DNA from: Ganoderma boninense
Lineage: Eukaryota > Basidiomycota > Agaricomycetes > Polyporales > Polyporaceae
Direction: 5' to 3'
NCBI GenBank assembly: GCA_002900995.3
Contig: PJEW03000043.1
Location: 1 to 23,126 of the forward strand
Length of the DNA: 23,126 nucleotides
Within the stretch, counting starts at the first letter, position 1. Every line of letters starts with the position of its first letter. The translations under genes were made by a program, and so were the position numbers. Positions 1-9,508 of this stretch are shown in pieces. The notes below the pieces were generated by a model, which saw only the letters and a program-made list of their open reading frames with translations, was not told the origin of the DNA and did no database searches.

Positions 1-1289
1 CATGAGAAGCTACATATTTTTAACCCTATGGTAAATTTAGGTCTGACTTTGGCTGTGCTTGTTTCCAGCAAATGTGGTAATATCTAGTGTTTTATCTATT
101 CTCAACAGCACACAAATTAAGTTACTTGTTTATTGTACTCACCAGCACCATAGGTGTAGTGCTAGATAGATATAGCTTGTCCTCTCTATTGAATGTGGCT
201 TACAAAAACCTAGCTCAATGACTCTAAGCATATGCTGGAATGTTTCTTAAAAAATGCTCTAAATCGAAGTAGGTTGAGCCTTGCTTACATTACATATCCT
301 AATACTCAACTAAACACCCTTTTTATATGTAGAAGCAAAGCCAAAGAGCAGAAATAGATGAAGAAGGCACTAATTAATGTGTCTATACTATTTATTGTAT
401 CTTTGTATTAATCAATAAGTTATAATTGCTCTTGCTTAGAAAGTCTATAGAGCACATTAAATGAACAGCCTAAACAGTTAATGTGTATTGAGGCATAGTA
501 CTGCTTACTAACAAGTTAATATACTATAATTACGCATGTTACAATTAGTAGAAACTGAAAGTAGTACATAGTTATACTACAATCTATAAGATATTGCATA
601 AAGGTATTCAATACAATTCATTAAAGCTGCTGGTCTCTATCAATTGTTATTACTATAATGGCCAACTTTAACAGTGTAATTAGCAGGAGGAGTGCACTCT
701 ATTTATAAGCAATTGATTTTATTCTACCAATCATGGCTATAAAGCATAACTATAAAGACCCTAACTATAAACCTATCTAAATTTGCATTAGACCACAGCA
801 ATCCAAGCTCTAAATTAGATAGCTACTACAAAGCATTTGTGTTTTTAACTTGCTTATATTGTAACTATGTTAGAACAGACTAACCACTTGAATCAGCTAT
901 GCTAAAAAGGCACAATGTGAAGCTTAGGTTTGACACTTGGCTGATACTATATATGTAGCTCCTAATGCCTGTTCATAACAAAACTATTATAGTACAAAAC
1001 TAGCATGTTTATAAGCACTTTTATACAGCTCTTTGTAGTAAAGCTATAACACTAGATATCTAAAGATACAACACACAAGGTATAGAGACCATAGTAGAGC
1101 ACTCAATGTGGTGAACCCTACTAAGCGCTCAGACAAAGAGCATAACAATGGAAGTAAGAACAGGCTACAAAATATAGCACAGCCACCATTTATTGTGAGC
1201 TGATAAAAGTAACAAATGCTGACCCTAACCCTAAAAGCTGTGCTAGCACATAAGTAAATTTGTAGATGGTAGCGTCTAAACTTTTATAG
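1..1289. other. AT-rich, CpG-depleted relic DNA without intact genes
   Basis: No coding region or RNA gene is recognisable here. The stretch is AT-rich and I count only about four CpG dinucleotides in it, near 264, 533, 1125 and 1273. That fits old, heavily deaminated repeat DNA. A piece around 660-820 resembles the gypsy pol tail at about 1335-1460 (see the separate entry), so at least part of this stretch descends from a retroelement. The origin of the rest cannot be told by eye. Confidence 0.7.
660..820 (+). repeat. Ghost copy of the gypsy pol tail found at about 1335-1460
   Basis: The block around 682-735 shares GTGCACTC, TTATAA, ATTGATTT and ATCAAT/ATCATG landmarks, in order and spacing, with 1355-1410. 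Where the 1335-1460 copy has CG this copy has TG, CA or TA; for example AAGCGTAACG faces CAGTGTAATT. This is a diverged duplicate that lost its CpGs. The similarity was judged by eye and the edges are approximate. Confidence 0.5.
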
Positions 1290-1509
1290 TTAAAAGGCTT
1301 TCTGGATCTTAATTTTTTTCCCACGGGCATTGACAAGCGTAACGCGGTGCTTGCTGGAAGTGCACTCCATTATAAACGATTGATTTCGTTCCTCATCAAT
1401 CGTAATGCACCAAAAGTGCTGCAAAAGTTTCATTTGACACATCCCAATGCTCCTGGCCCTCTCAACAAGAAGACTCAATTGTGAGGACATGATCCTTCGG
1501 AGGGGGGTA
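1290..1509 (+). pseudogene. 3'-terminal remnant of an old Ty3/gypsy pol (element 0)
   Basis: Read on the plus strand, the frame with codons at 1431, 1434 and so on gives a tail containing KVLQKFH and HPNAPGP, typical of the chromodomain end and C-terminus of fungal gypsy polyproteins. It is closed by a TGA at 1482-1484 and followed by a G-rich polypurine tract at 1495-1507 just before a TG-starting LTR. The upstream protein is lost in the AT-rich relic. The 66-codon open frame on the opposite strand is a shadow. The assignment rests on the tail motif plus polypurine tract plus LTR order and is moderately sure. Confidence 0.55.
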
Positions 1510-1510
1510 T

Positions 1511-1613
1511 TGTTATAAACGGCACACTTGGCACCTACCCCAGCATCTCTCTTTCTCTTTTTGGACAGTTTGCCTGCAACACCATCCTTATTGTTCTTTG
1601 TTGTTTAGCAAAC
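1511..1613 (+). mobile_element. Start of the 3' LTR of element 0, interrupted
   Basis: The stretch begins TGTTATAAAC directly after a polypurine tract. Its first 29 bases resemble the LTR start at 1614 (TGTTACAAAC; both contain TTGGCRCCTACC), so the two LTRs belong to related families. The fragment is only about 103 bp and appears cut by insertion of the LTR of element 1. The rest of this LTR is not visible in the window. Confidence 0.5.
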
Positions 1614-1972
1614 TGTTACAAACACCCCATTTGGCGCCTACCTTAGTGCCCAGGTTTCCTTTCCTGATTAGTTTACTTCCAATGTCATCCTCATCATCCT
1701 CCATAGCATTGTAAACTCCCACATTGTCTCCAAGTACAATACCTCCTGTCTCCCCATTGTTCCCCTGTTGTTTCCCATCGCTATTGTTCCCTACACCATT
1801 GTTCTCCCTTTCTATTCCCACGACCGTAGTTACCATTGTACTCTGTTTCCATGGACCTCTTGTCCCCAGCCTGACTGTCGAGCCTTGCTCTGCTCTTGCT
1901 GCACAAGCGCTCGTCGACACCCTTGCTCGTCTTGTAAGCCTCCCTGATCTTACTCGACAGCCAGTCATAACA
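1614..1972 (+). repeat. 5' LTR of element 1 (predicted)
   Basis: The stretch begins TGTTA and ends TAACA (a 5-bp terminal inverted repeat with TG...CA ends) and is 359 bp long. The bases after it, TTAGGTC, parallel the TTAGACA after the LTR of element 2, which supports the 3' border. It is rich in CATTGT and CCATTGTT motifs. There is no second LTR to confirm the edges, and I found no self-complementary primer site like that of element 2. Confidence 0.6.
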
Positions 1973-2407
1973 TTAGGTCAAAACTTCTACACGAGCACCG
2001 GTGTACTCTACCCACATTCTTTTTTCTCGTACAGTACACACTTAGATCCTCTGTGTTGGCCTAGCGTAGTACGCGCTCTAGTCACACCATTGGACATGGT
2101 CTCGGTGCAACCTGAGGCTTGCCACTCTCAGTGGTACAGTACGCAGAAAGCTCCTAACACGAGACCCTGGTACTGACAGAAGTGGTCCGCCTCATGGCAT
2201 GGGAGGCTAGAGAAAGGCAGCGAAACAAAGCCAAGGCTGAACACCCTTGGGCTCATGTCCCTTGGGCTAAGACACAGCAATAGGCCGAGGAGGCTGAGCA
2301 AACAGTGTTGGATCATGCACCTGCTGTGTTCATTCTTGGGATAGGAAGCGAGGCATCCCACAACACCCACCTAGAGACCCTCGATCACCCCACCACATTC
2401 TACTGCT
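1973..2407 (+). pseudogene. Leader of element 1 with traces of a coding region upstream of gag
   Basis: This lies between the LTR and the gag start. At about 2182-2345 one frame is protein-like and charged (it includes LMAWEARERQRNKAKAEHPW) and is broken by a TAG after KTQQ; the sense continues with AEEAEQTVLDHAPA. Element 2 also has a protein-like stretch upstream of its gag, so both families may carry an extra short 5' ORF or a long gag N-terminus. I do not recognise the product. Confidence 0.4.
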
Positions 2408-2557
2408 ATGTCTGCCATCCTGCCATCTCAAGCTGAACAACTCCAAACACTGAAAGCACAGATCGAAGCGCTGCAAGTGCAGTTGTTGCAGGTAGAGATC
2501 AAGCAGCTTGGTGAAAGGCTTGCCGCAGCCACACTAGCCAAGGAGGAGGGTTTCTGA
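2408..2557 (+). pseudogene. Gag N-terminal stub of element 1
   Basis: An ATG at 2408 opens 49 codons ending in TGA. The peptide is a Leu/Gln-rich probable coiled coil (QLQTLKAQIEALQVQLLQVE), as often seen at the start of fungal gypsy Gag. The protease-leading frame follows at once (codons from 2554), so the capsid and zinc-knuckle parts of gag have been deleted; several hundred codons are missing compared with element 2. Function is inferred from position and coiled-coil character only. Confidence 0.55.
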
Positions 2558-5058
2558 TTCGAGCTGCACTGGACGCTGCGCATGCCGGCTCGAGCAGTAA
2601 CAGTTGATTTGCAGTACTGCGTTCGTCCTTCGTATACGAAGTCAACCATGATGGACAACATTTTCATATCCCAGTACGACTTATCGGCAAGCAGCGGCAC
2701 AAGGACATTGTTGCCATAGTAGATAGTAGAGCTACTACCAAGTTTTTGAGTAGATGATTCATAGAACGGAATCGGGTCACCACGAGGAGGTTGGCCAAAC
2801 CCATCCCGCTATATAACATCAATGGGACAGAGAACCGTGATGGAATGATCACGGAGGTAGCTGCGTTGGACATGGCAATTGGAGACCACTGAGAGAAGGT
2901 GGTGTTTGTAGTCACAGACATTGGAGAGGAGGATGCTATCATTGGACTAGACTGGCTGCGCGAGCACAACCCGAAGATAGATTGGAAACGTGGCTCGCTA
3001 CGCCTCTCGAGATGTCCAGAGACGTGTTCTACTCACGGTTCACCAGAAGGCATCCAAACCTGTTGAGACCAAAGCACATGATACGGAGGTATGGCTTATG
3101 GCGCGCAGTGGTCCTCAATGGGTAAGGAAGGCTAAGACGGTGGGAAGGATATGTATGGCTGTGATGGTCGAGGAGGAGGAAGAGGAGGAGGTCAGGCCTC
3201 CACCACCAGGTTTTCTACCGGAATGGGATGGTACCGAGGAATCTTTTCTCGAGGCACTTGCTACTGGAGTCCTGGACGGACCCTTCACAATGCACCCAAA
3301 CTCTTTGTTTCAGCAATGCACACATATTCACAGCAGCTTGCAGAGCAGGAGTATCAGAAGAAGGAGATCTGCCCGGTCGAGGAGATCGTGCCCAAGCAGT
3401 ACCACAAATATCTCGAGGTCTTTTTGAAGGAGGCATCTGAATGCTTACCCAAGTATAGCCCCTATGATCATGCAATCGAACTTGTACCTGATACAAAGAT
3501 GTTCCATTCCAGAGTGTACCCCCTGTCGCCCAGTGAACAAACTGAGCTAGACAAGTTCCTTACCGAGAACTTGGCCAAAGGTTACATCCAGGAGTCGAAG
3601 TCACTGATGTCCTCACCCTTCTTCTTCGTCAAAAAGAAGGATGGCAGTCTACGTCCAGTACAGGACTATTGACGGCTGAATGACATCACTATTAAGAACC
3701 GCTACCCACTGCCATTGGTTTTGGACCTGATGGATCAACTCAAAAGGGCCAAGTACTTTACCAAGCTCGATATACGCTGGGGGTACAACAACGTACAGAT
3801 AAAGACTGGTAATGAATGGAAGGCAGCTTTTGTGACCAACTGAGGACTGTTCGAACCGAACATCATGTTCTTTGGGCTAGCCAACTCGCCTAGCACGTTC
3901 TCTGTACTCATGAACGAAATCTTCAAGGACCTCATCATACTTGGCAAGATAACCATCTACCTCGACGACATCCTCATCTTTACCAACGACCTCAAGGAGC
4001 ATCGGACACTTGTACGCGAAGTCCTGAAGTGTCTAGCAGAGCATGACCTATTTTGCAAGCCAGAGAAGTGCGAGTTTGAACAGCCCAAGGTTGAATACCT
4101 CGGTGTCCTCGTCTCAGAGAACCAGGTGGAGATGGACCCCGTGAAGGTCCAGGGTATCACTGAATGGCCTGTCCCCCAGAACGCCTCAGATGTATGAAAG
4201 TTCCGCGGATTTGCAAACTTTTATCGGCGGTTTATAAAGGACTTCAGTGCAGTTTGCAAACCCCTCGACCATCTCACTGGCAAGGCACCCTGGAAATGGG
4301 AAGCTGAGGAGCAGGCTGCCTTCGATGAGCTCAAACGACGCTTCGTAGAAAGCCCTGTCCTGCGGATGTATGATCCTAACTGTAGAACTCACATCGAAGT
4401 CGACGCCTCTGGCTATGTAACTGGCGGAGTCCTGTCTCAGGAAGCAGAGGATGGCAAATGGCACCCTGTAGCCTTCCACTCCGAGTCAATGAGCAATGCT
4501 GAATGGAACTATGAGATCTATAACAAGGAGATGTTGGCAATCATCCGAGCCCTGCAGGCCTGGCGTCACTACCTTGAAGGGCTGCCTAGCGTATTTGAAA
4601 TCCAGTCAGATCACAAGAACCTCGAATACTGGCATACAGCACAAAACCTCACACGCAGACAGGCACAATGGGCCCTGTACTTGTCATGGTTCGCCTTTGT
4701 CATCTCGCACAAGCCAGGAACCTCAAATGGTAGAGCGGATGCCCTGTTGAGATGGCCAGACCACCTGCACGGTGACACTGAAGACAACCTCGGACGTACC
4801 ATGCTGCAGCCAAGCCACTTCCAGGTCATGGCAGCAAAACGAGGTCACTTGTCGGTAGTCCCAGAGAAGGCATTGCTTCGACGTATTCGGGAGTGTGGAG
4901 AACGCGAACAGGAGGTGGTGGATGCACTTGGCAAGCTCAACAGCCTAGGACCTGCTCGTCTACAGAACGACTTGGTGGACTGGAACACAGAGCAAGGCCT
5001 ACTTCTTTACCGTGGCTGAGTCTATGTCCCCAAGGATGATGCACTATGAGCAGAGATT
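2554..5058 (+). pseudogene. Element 1 pol, part A: protease, reverse transcriptase, RNase H
   Basis: The protease motif IVAIVDSRAT lies at about 2707-2733; the active-site DSG has become DSR, a GGA to AGA change. DAIIGLDWLREHNP follows. RT runs about 3480-4170 with [26 protein letters not shown] and YLDD (3958-3970). RNase H starts with IEVDASG (about 4393). Stops are TGA at 2605, 2755, 2890, 3670, 3841, 4195, 5017 and 5047, each where CGA (Arg) fits; at 3670, 3841, 4195 and 5017 Arg is the family residue. The frame shifts near 3040 and returns near 3310. The coding sense runs into the AGATT duplicated by element 2 and continues in the same frame at 14730. Confidence 0.9.
5054..5058 (+). repeat. 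Left target-site duplication of element 2 (AGATT)
   Basis: AGATT directly precedes the TGTCAC of the LTR and recurs directly after its GTGACA at 14730-14734. Five bases is the usual Ty3/gypsy integrase footprint. Removing the element and one AGATT keeps the pol frame of element 1. Confidence 0.97.
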
Positions 5059-5495
5059 TGTCACGGTTTTTCGCGCCACACTCGGTCTGGCATCTTATCA
5101 GGACAAGTTATCTCTCAGTTCATCTTATCTTTTCCTTTATCTTATCTCTCTTTTCCTTATCTCATCTCTCCCTCTTATCTTATCTCTTTCCCTATCTTAT
5201 CTGCTTCTTAGATCATTTTCTCACCTGCGACAGGTCCCGGGACCTGCCCTGAACTGATGGTCTGTGCACCGTTCCCATGTAATATATAAAGGGCTGTGAT
5301 GTGGATCAAAGAACCTCAGATTCTGTCTTCTGTTCTTCCTCCCTTCCACTGTAGGCAGCCTAACAGCCCTGCCCCTCTGCGCCTTCTAGTCTAGGGCAAT
5401 CCATCCTCTCCCCTTCTGTTGCCACCCCCTGTGTTGCCCCATCAGTGAGCCCTTTTGTTTGTTTGTTTTGGTGGCGCAGTCGATAGGCTGTGACA
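5059..5495 (+). repeat. 5' LTR of element 2
   Basis: 437 bp, TG...CA ends, with the inverted termini TGTCAC and GTGACA. It contains a GATA-site array, a TATA box at 5283-5290 and a predicted RNA start near 5318. The left edge is fixed by the AGATT duplication (5054-5058) and the right edge by the match with the other LTR. Confidence 0.97.
5091..5328 (+). promoter_or_regulatory. Element 2 LTR promoter: GATA-site array, TATA box, RNA start
   Basis: About 5095-5213 holds roughly eight TTATCT (AGATAA on the other strand) and one TTATCA, all matching the HGATAR site of fungal GATA factors. TATATAAA lies at 5283-5290. The predicted RNA 5' end is 5318, 35 bp after the TATA box start, because AGATTCTGTCT there is complementary to the primer site. 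The same array is in the 3' LTR. Binding by GATA factors is inferred. Confidence 0.6.
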
Positions 5496-5497
5496 TT

Positions 5498-5508
5498 AGA
5501 CAGAATCT
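5498..5508 (+). other. Self-complementary primer-binding site of element 2
   Basis: AGACAGAATCT begins two bases after the 5' LTR and is the exact reverse complement of AGATTCTGTCT at 5318-5328, the predicted first bases of the transcript. An 11-nt match between RNA 5' end and primer site is the arrangement known for Tf1 and other sushi-type elements, where the cleaved 5' end of the mRNA, not a tRNA, primes reverse transcription. Confidence 0.85.
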
Positions 5509-5510
5509 AA

Positions 5511-6167
5511 CCCACAGGCCCCTGGCTTAGTGCCCCCACTAGCCAGCCGTCTTTCTCTCCCCAGGAGTTTTATAAACGTTTATCACCCCCATCCCCTTCC
5601 CCTCCCGAGGAGTTTGGTTCTCCAGGAGTTTACCCGTCGCCACACCAAGAGGCACAGTCACTCCCAGTCCGCGAACAATTTCCTGTGTACTTGCGGATTG
5701 TTGCAGAGATCGCCTTCGCTATCCGTCACAAGGAGCACGCACCTCTTGTTCCCTCGCGTAAAGCCCTGCCCCATCCGTCCCCCTGTCCCAGCCGTTGCCC
5801 AGGCGGTTCGTGCCCAGGCCCCTACCCCTGTCCGGACCACCACCCCCCACGTCCCACGCCTACCCTACAGTGCCAAATCTCCAGCCCCGTCACTGCCTGG
5901 TTTCAGCGCCATCAACCCAAAGGACAGCCTCGCTATCATCGAGTCCAAGTCAACGCCGTCCTTACCCGCCTCCAAGCCATCTTTGACACAAGGATTTCCT
6001 CATCAACCTCCCAGCCATCGACGTTCTGGCCGTCCAGCACATCGCTGACCAACTAGAGTGGATTGCCACAAACCTCGACGCACACGGCTTGGAGTGGACC
6101 CGCCCTCAGCGACAACAGATAGAGTGGTTCTGCAAGGAGGTTGGGAACATTAGTTTTAGGAGCTGAA
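5511..6167 (+). pseudogene. Protein-like leader region of element 2, upstream of gag
   Basis: There is no single intact ORF and no ATG, but protein sense is clear. From about 5524 a Pro/Ser-rich frame runs through FSPQEFYKRLSPPSPSPPEE and REQFPVYLRIVAEIAFAIRH to about 5760. It continues in another frame with a PTPVRTTTPHVPRLPY-like stretch and SAINPKDSLAIIESK, then near 5985 changes again to DFLINLPAIDVLAVQHIADQ and QQIEWFCKEVGN, and is closed by TGA near 6165. It could be a gag N-terminal module or a separate small ORF. Frameshifts may be real decay or homopolymer errors. Confidence 0.45.
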
Positions 6168-6245
6168 GAAGAACTTCCCTAAAGGTAGTAAAACGCTGTA
6201 GAAAGCTAACACGTTTGGTACTTAGATTGGGTAGTAGTTAAGAAC

Positions 6246-6786
6246 ATGGCAACGGGTTCCCGTTTTTCAGTGTTAAACCCACATGATTTAGGCGATAGGC
6301 CTAGCACCACCCTCCAATGCATCCACAAGAATGGGGAGGAAGAGACCCCCCGTCCGCCGTCCCAGTTGCCAACCCGTCGTCCTCACCCACCCCACTCTTG
6401 GGGCTTACCAAAGCCCGGCAGTATGGCAGTTTCAGGGTGTGGAGTACGCAACACTTGAGGAAGCTGCACAAGCGGCAGGCGCACACTTCGGCATCCAGGA
6501 TCAATACATTAGCTACATTATGGCAGTCGTTAACGACATGACACGGAAAATGGTCTCGGAAGCATACAACCAGCTTGGCAACAAAATGTACGAACACCGC
6601 AACCAGGAAGCCGCCGAACTCCACAGGCTCAGGGTCCTCCTGAACAAGAAGGTTAGCAGTGTGACGTACATGGATGACATGGACGACCTCCGCTCTCGAT
6701 GCAAGGATTTAGAGGACGAGAACGAGAAACTGAAGGCTGAACTGGTTGCGCTCAAGGCAGATGGAGACGTTCTTAATCAAAACCAC
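6246..6786 (+). pseudogene. Element 2 gag, 5' part (interrupted by the foldback element)
   Basis: Structural Gag protein. The clear coding frame is open from ATG 6331 and reads through YATLEEAAQAAGAHF and a long charged coiled-coil segment (DLRSRCKDLEDENEKLKAEL) to NQNH at 6786. An ATG at 6246 in another frame may be the true start, with a frameshift before 6390. Directly after 6786 the foldback element begins; the frame resumes at 9500. Without the insertion and one target duplicate, gag would be about 490 codons. No zinc knuckle is in this part; it lies in the 3' part. Confidence 0.75.
6777..6786 (+). repeat. Left target-site duplication of foldback copy 1
   Basis: TCAAAACCAC, repeated at 9499-9508. 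The first T could match by chance, making the duplication 9 bp. Both copies are in the same gag frame. Confidence 0.88.
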
Positions 6787-7862
6787 CATATGTTGTAGTA
6801 ATGATGTATCAGGTTCTGGTTACGACTCTAAGTTGTTTTACATCAGGTTACAGCAAGCGATCTGATGTATCACGACGCCTCCTGGGCCTCCGGGACAGCC
6901 ATCAATAACCTACCTAATTGGGGGGCCTCCTCCGGAATTAATGGAACAGCCACCAGTTATCTCCCCTGATTTGGAAGATCTACTTCCAAGCACAGCATTG
7001 CTGCTTCCAGGCTTATCTAAGCCTGTGGGCCACTGTCCCGGGTGCCTGGGTGCCTCCCTCCATCAATTCCCGGTATCCCCCATCAATCCTGGGCTCCCCC
7101 CATCAATTCCGGTTCTCCCATCATTCTACCAACCTCCTGCCCCTCCTGTCCCAATATAGCAGTCCCTCCTCCCTCCCGGAATTGTGTTAGCTGTATCTCC
7201 CTCATTCTGGGTGTATTGACTTCGTTCTTTTTTGCATTATGTTCGTCTAATTAACGCGCTTCTAATGCACCTAACACGACCATACAACGAGGTTATAACA
7301 TATACTAATGGCCCCTCTATAGTCGCTCTAGGGGGGAATGTTTGGCCCATATCTCGGCCGTTTTTGCACGCATTTGCTCGCGAGAGGGTGCGTCTTGTTC
7401 GCGTGATCGACGCGCACAAAACGAGCCCTCTCGCGCCCAAATCCGTCCACCCGTTCCTCCGGTGCATATATCCCCTCCTCCTGGGGAACAGGTATATGCA
7501 CCTTGGGAACCACTGGACCGATTGGCTTCGTTCTTTTTGCATCTGGTAGCTACTAGTAAGTGTATTCTAGGCATATAGGCTGCATACAGGCGCACCCAGT
7601 GGCCACTGTATGAGGGGGGCATCAATAGTCACCAATAGTCGACTTCTTCCCCCCATATCTCCTTCGGTTCTTGGCCGTTTTTTGTGCCCCTTATATGCCC
7701 AGAAAGCCCTGTGTAAGGGCTTTCCAACGAGCCTACATACGCCCCAATCCGTCCACTGTAGCCCTCGGACCATAGACTCCTTCCCCTGACTACTCCCCTC
7801 CCCACTGTTTGGCCCATATCTTGGGCAGTTCTGGGCCAATCCACTCGCTCTCTTTTGCGTCC
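6787..7862 (+). repeat. Left arm of foldback copy 1
   Basis: Inverted copy of 8413-9498. It contains short tandem CCCCCATCAATYCYGG units at 7059-7110, an internal hairpin (7380-7388 with 7426-7434), and three spaced CATATCT modules starting near 7348, 7654 and 7815. Confidence 0.92.
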
Positions 7863-8412
7863 TATGCATGCAATAGCACTGCTTGTAACCAAGCAGTGTA
7901 TACCACTATCCCCTCCAATGATCTATATAGAGTCTGTTATCAGTGGTACCTAGATCTACCCCCCTCTGACATATATGTAGGTGGTGGTAGCTGAGTAGAT
8001 CATATACACTACTTGAAAGCCCTTTGCAGCCGCTTTCCAACAAGCCCAAAACCATCCCAATCGGTCAAGAAATGGATGAGATATAGCTAATAGATCAAAT
8101 GTACACTGGGCTGTAAGACACTTCAAGACAGGCAGTAAGACACTGCTCTCGGAAATGCCTTACTAGCCCAAGGGGTCCCCCTTGGCTTCCACAAGTCATA
8201 TCTCATTGACTTCTTACCTGTTTCCCCTCAACTTTGTTGCATTGGATAGCTGTAATTGGCTGCTATCCGACCCTGTAACTACATGTTTTATCAGGCAAAT
8301 GGAAAAATTGTCAGAGGGGGGTAAACCGGTGACTACTGATAACACCCTGTATATAGATCTACATGCCTGATAGTACTTTTCAGTGGTGAATTGGCTTGTG
8401 GTATAGTACACA
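7863..8412. other. Central region of foldback copy 1
   Basis: About 550 bp between the near-identical arms. The outer parts are still weakly inverted copies of each other. The middle (about 8110-8140) has two GTAAGACAC words; the centre of copy 2 also carries TAAGACACT, so the core is conserved in the family. No gene is seen. Confidence 0.6.
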
Positions 8413-9498
8413 TATATGAGACAAAAGAGAGCAAGTGGATTGGCCCAGAACTGCCCAAGATATGGGCCAAACAGTGGGGAGGGGAGTAGTCAGGGGAAGG
8501 AGTCTATGGTCCGAGGGCTACAGTGGACGGATTGGGGCGTATGTAGGCTCGTTGGAAAGCCCTTACACAGGGCTTTCTGGGCATATAAGGGGCACAAAAA
8601 ACGGCCAAGAACCGAAGGAGATATGGGGGGAAGAAGTCGACTATTGGTGACTATTGATGCCCCCCTCATACAGTGGCCACTGGGTGCGCCTGTATGCAGC
8701 CTATATGCCTAGAATACACTTACTAGTAGCTACCAGATGCAAAAAGAACGAAGCCAATCGGTCCAGTGGTTCCCAAGGTGCATATACCTGTTCCCCAGGA
8801 GGAGGGGATATATGCACCGGAGGAACGGGTGGACGGATTTGGGCGCGAGAGGGCTCGTTTTGTGCGCGTCGATCACGCGAACAAGACGCACCCTCTCGCG
8901 AGCAAATGCGTGCAAAAACGGCCGAGATATGGGCCAAACATTCCCCCCTAGAGCGACTATAGAGGGGCCATTAGTATATGTTATAACCCTCGTTGTATGG
9001 TCGTGTTAGGTGCATTAGAAGCGCGTTAATTAGACGAACATAATGCAAAAAGAACGAAGTCAATACACCCAGAAATGAGGGAGATACAGCTAACACAATT
9101 CCGGGAGGGAGGAGGGACTGCTATATTGGGACAGGAGGGGCAGGAGGTTGGTAGAATGATGGGAGAACCCGGAATTGATGGGGGGAGCCCAGGATTGATG
9201 GGGGAATACCGGAATTGATGGAGGGAGGCACCCAGGCACCCGGGACAGTGGCCCACAGGCTTAGATAAGCCTGGGAAGCAGCAATGCTGTGCTTGGAAGT
9301 AGATCTTCCAAATCAGGGAGATAACTGGTGGCTGTTCCATTAATTCCGGAGGAGGCCTCCCCAATTAGGTAGGTTATTGATGGCTGTCCCGGAAGCCCAG
9401 GAGGCGTCGTGATACATCAGATCGCTTGCTGTAACCTGATGTAAAACAACTTAGAGTCGTAACCAGAACCTGATGTATCAGAACTACAACAGCAGCTG
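8413..9498 (-). repeat. Right arm of foldback copy 1
   Basis: Reverse complement of the left arm with a few one-base differences, for example runs of C and G at 9160-9210. The last ~30 bp before 9498 are less well conserved with the left end, which lacks three bases. Confidence 0.92.
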
Positions 9499-9508
9499 TC
9501 AAAACCAC
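9499..9508 (+). repeat. Right target-site duplication of foldback copy 1
   Basis: TCAAAACCAC, directly after the right end CTACAACAGCAGCTG of the foldback element. Confidence 0.88.

Larger units (their letters stand above)
6787..9498. mobile_element. Foldback (long inverted repeat) DNA element, copy 1, inside gag
   Basis: 2712 bp flanked by TCAAAACCAC on both sides. Arms 6787-7862 and about 8413-9498 are near-identical inverted copies; similarity continues more weakly toward the centre (7905-7975 against 8300-8370). Ends share TTGTAGT and TGATRYATCAGG. No transposase is encoded: the open frames in the arms are mirror images of each other with no recognisable domains, so it is non-autonomous. 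A 9-10 bp duplication with very long inverted repeats best fits Mutator-like elements; this is inference. Arm differences are mainly one-base homopolymer indels. Confidence 0.9.

Noticed and set aside
1223..1235. Telomere-like CCCTAACCCTAAA
   Set aside because: Only two units in AT-rich relic DNA; too short for a telomere or a confident interstitial telomeric tract.
1973..1990. Primer-binding site for element 1
   Set aside because: TTAGGTCAAAACTTC has no obvious complement in the LTR at 1614-1972, and I could not match it to a tRNA 3' end by eye.
2605..5049. Repeat-induced mutation with TCG context
   Set aside because: Bases before the mutated C are T, A and C in similar numbers, so only general CpG decay is supported.
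7232..9009. Several open frames of 60-112 codons in the foldback arms
   Set aside because: The same peptides appear on opposite strands because the arms are inverted copies; none has a recognisable domain, and left/right versions differ by frameshifts.
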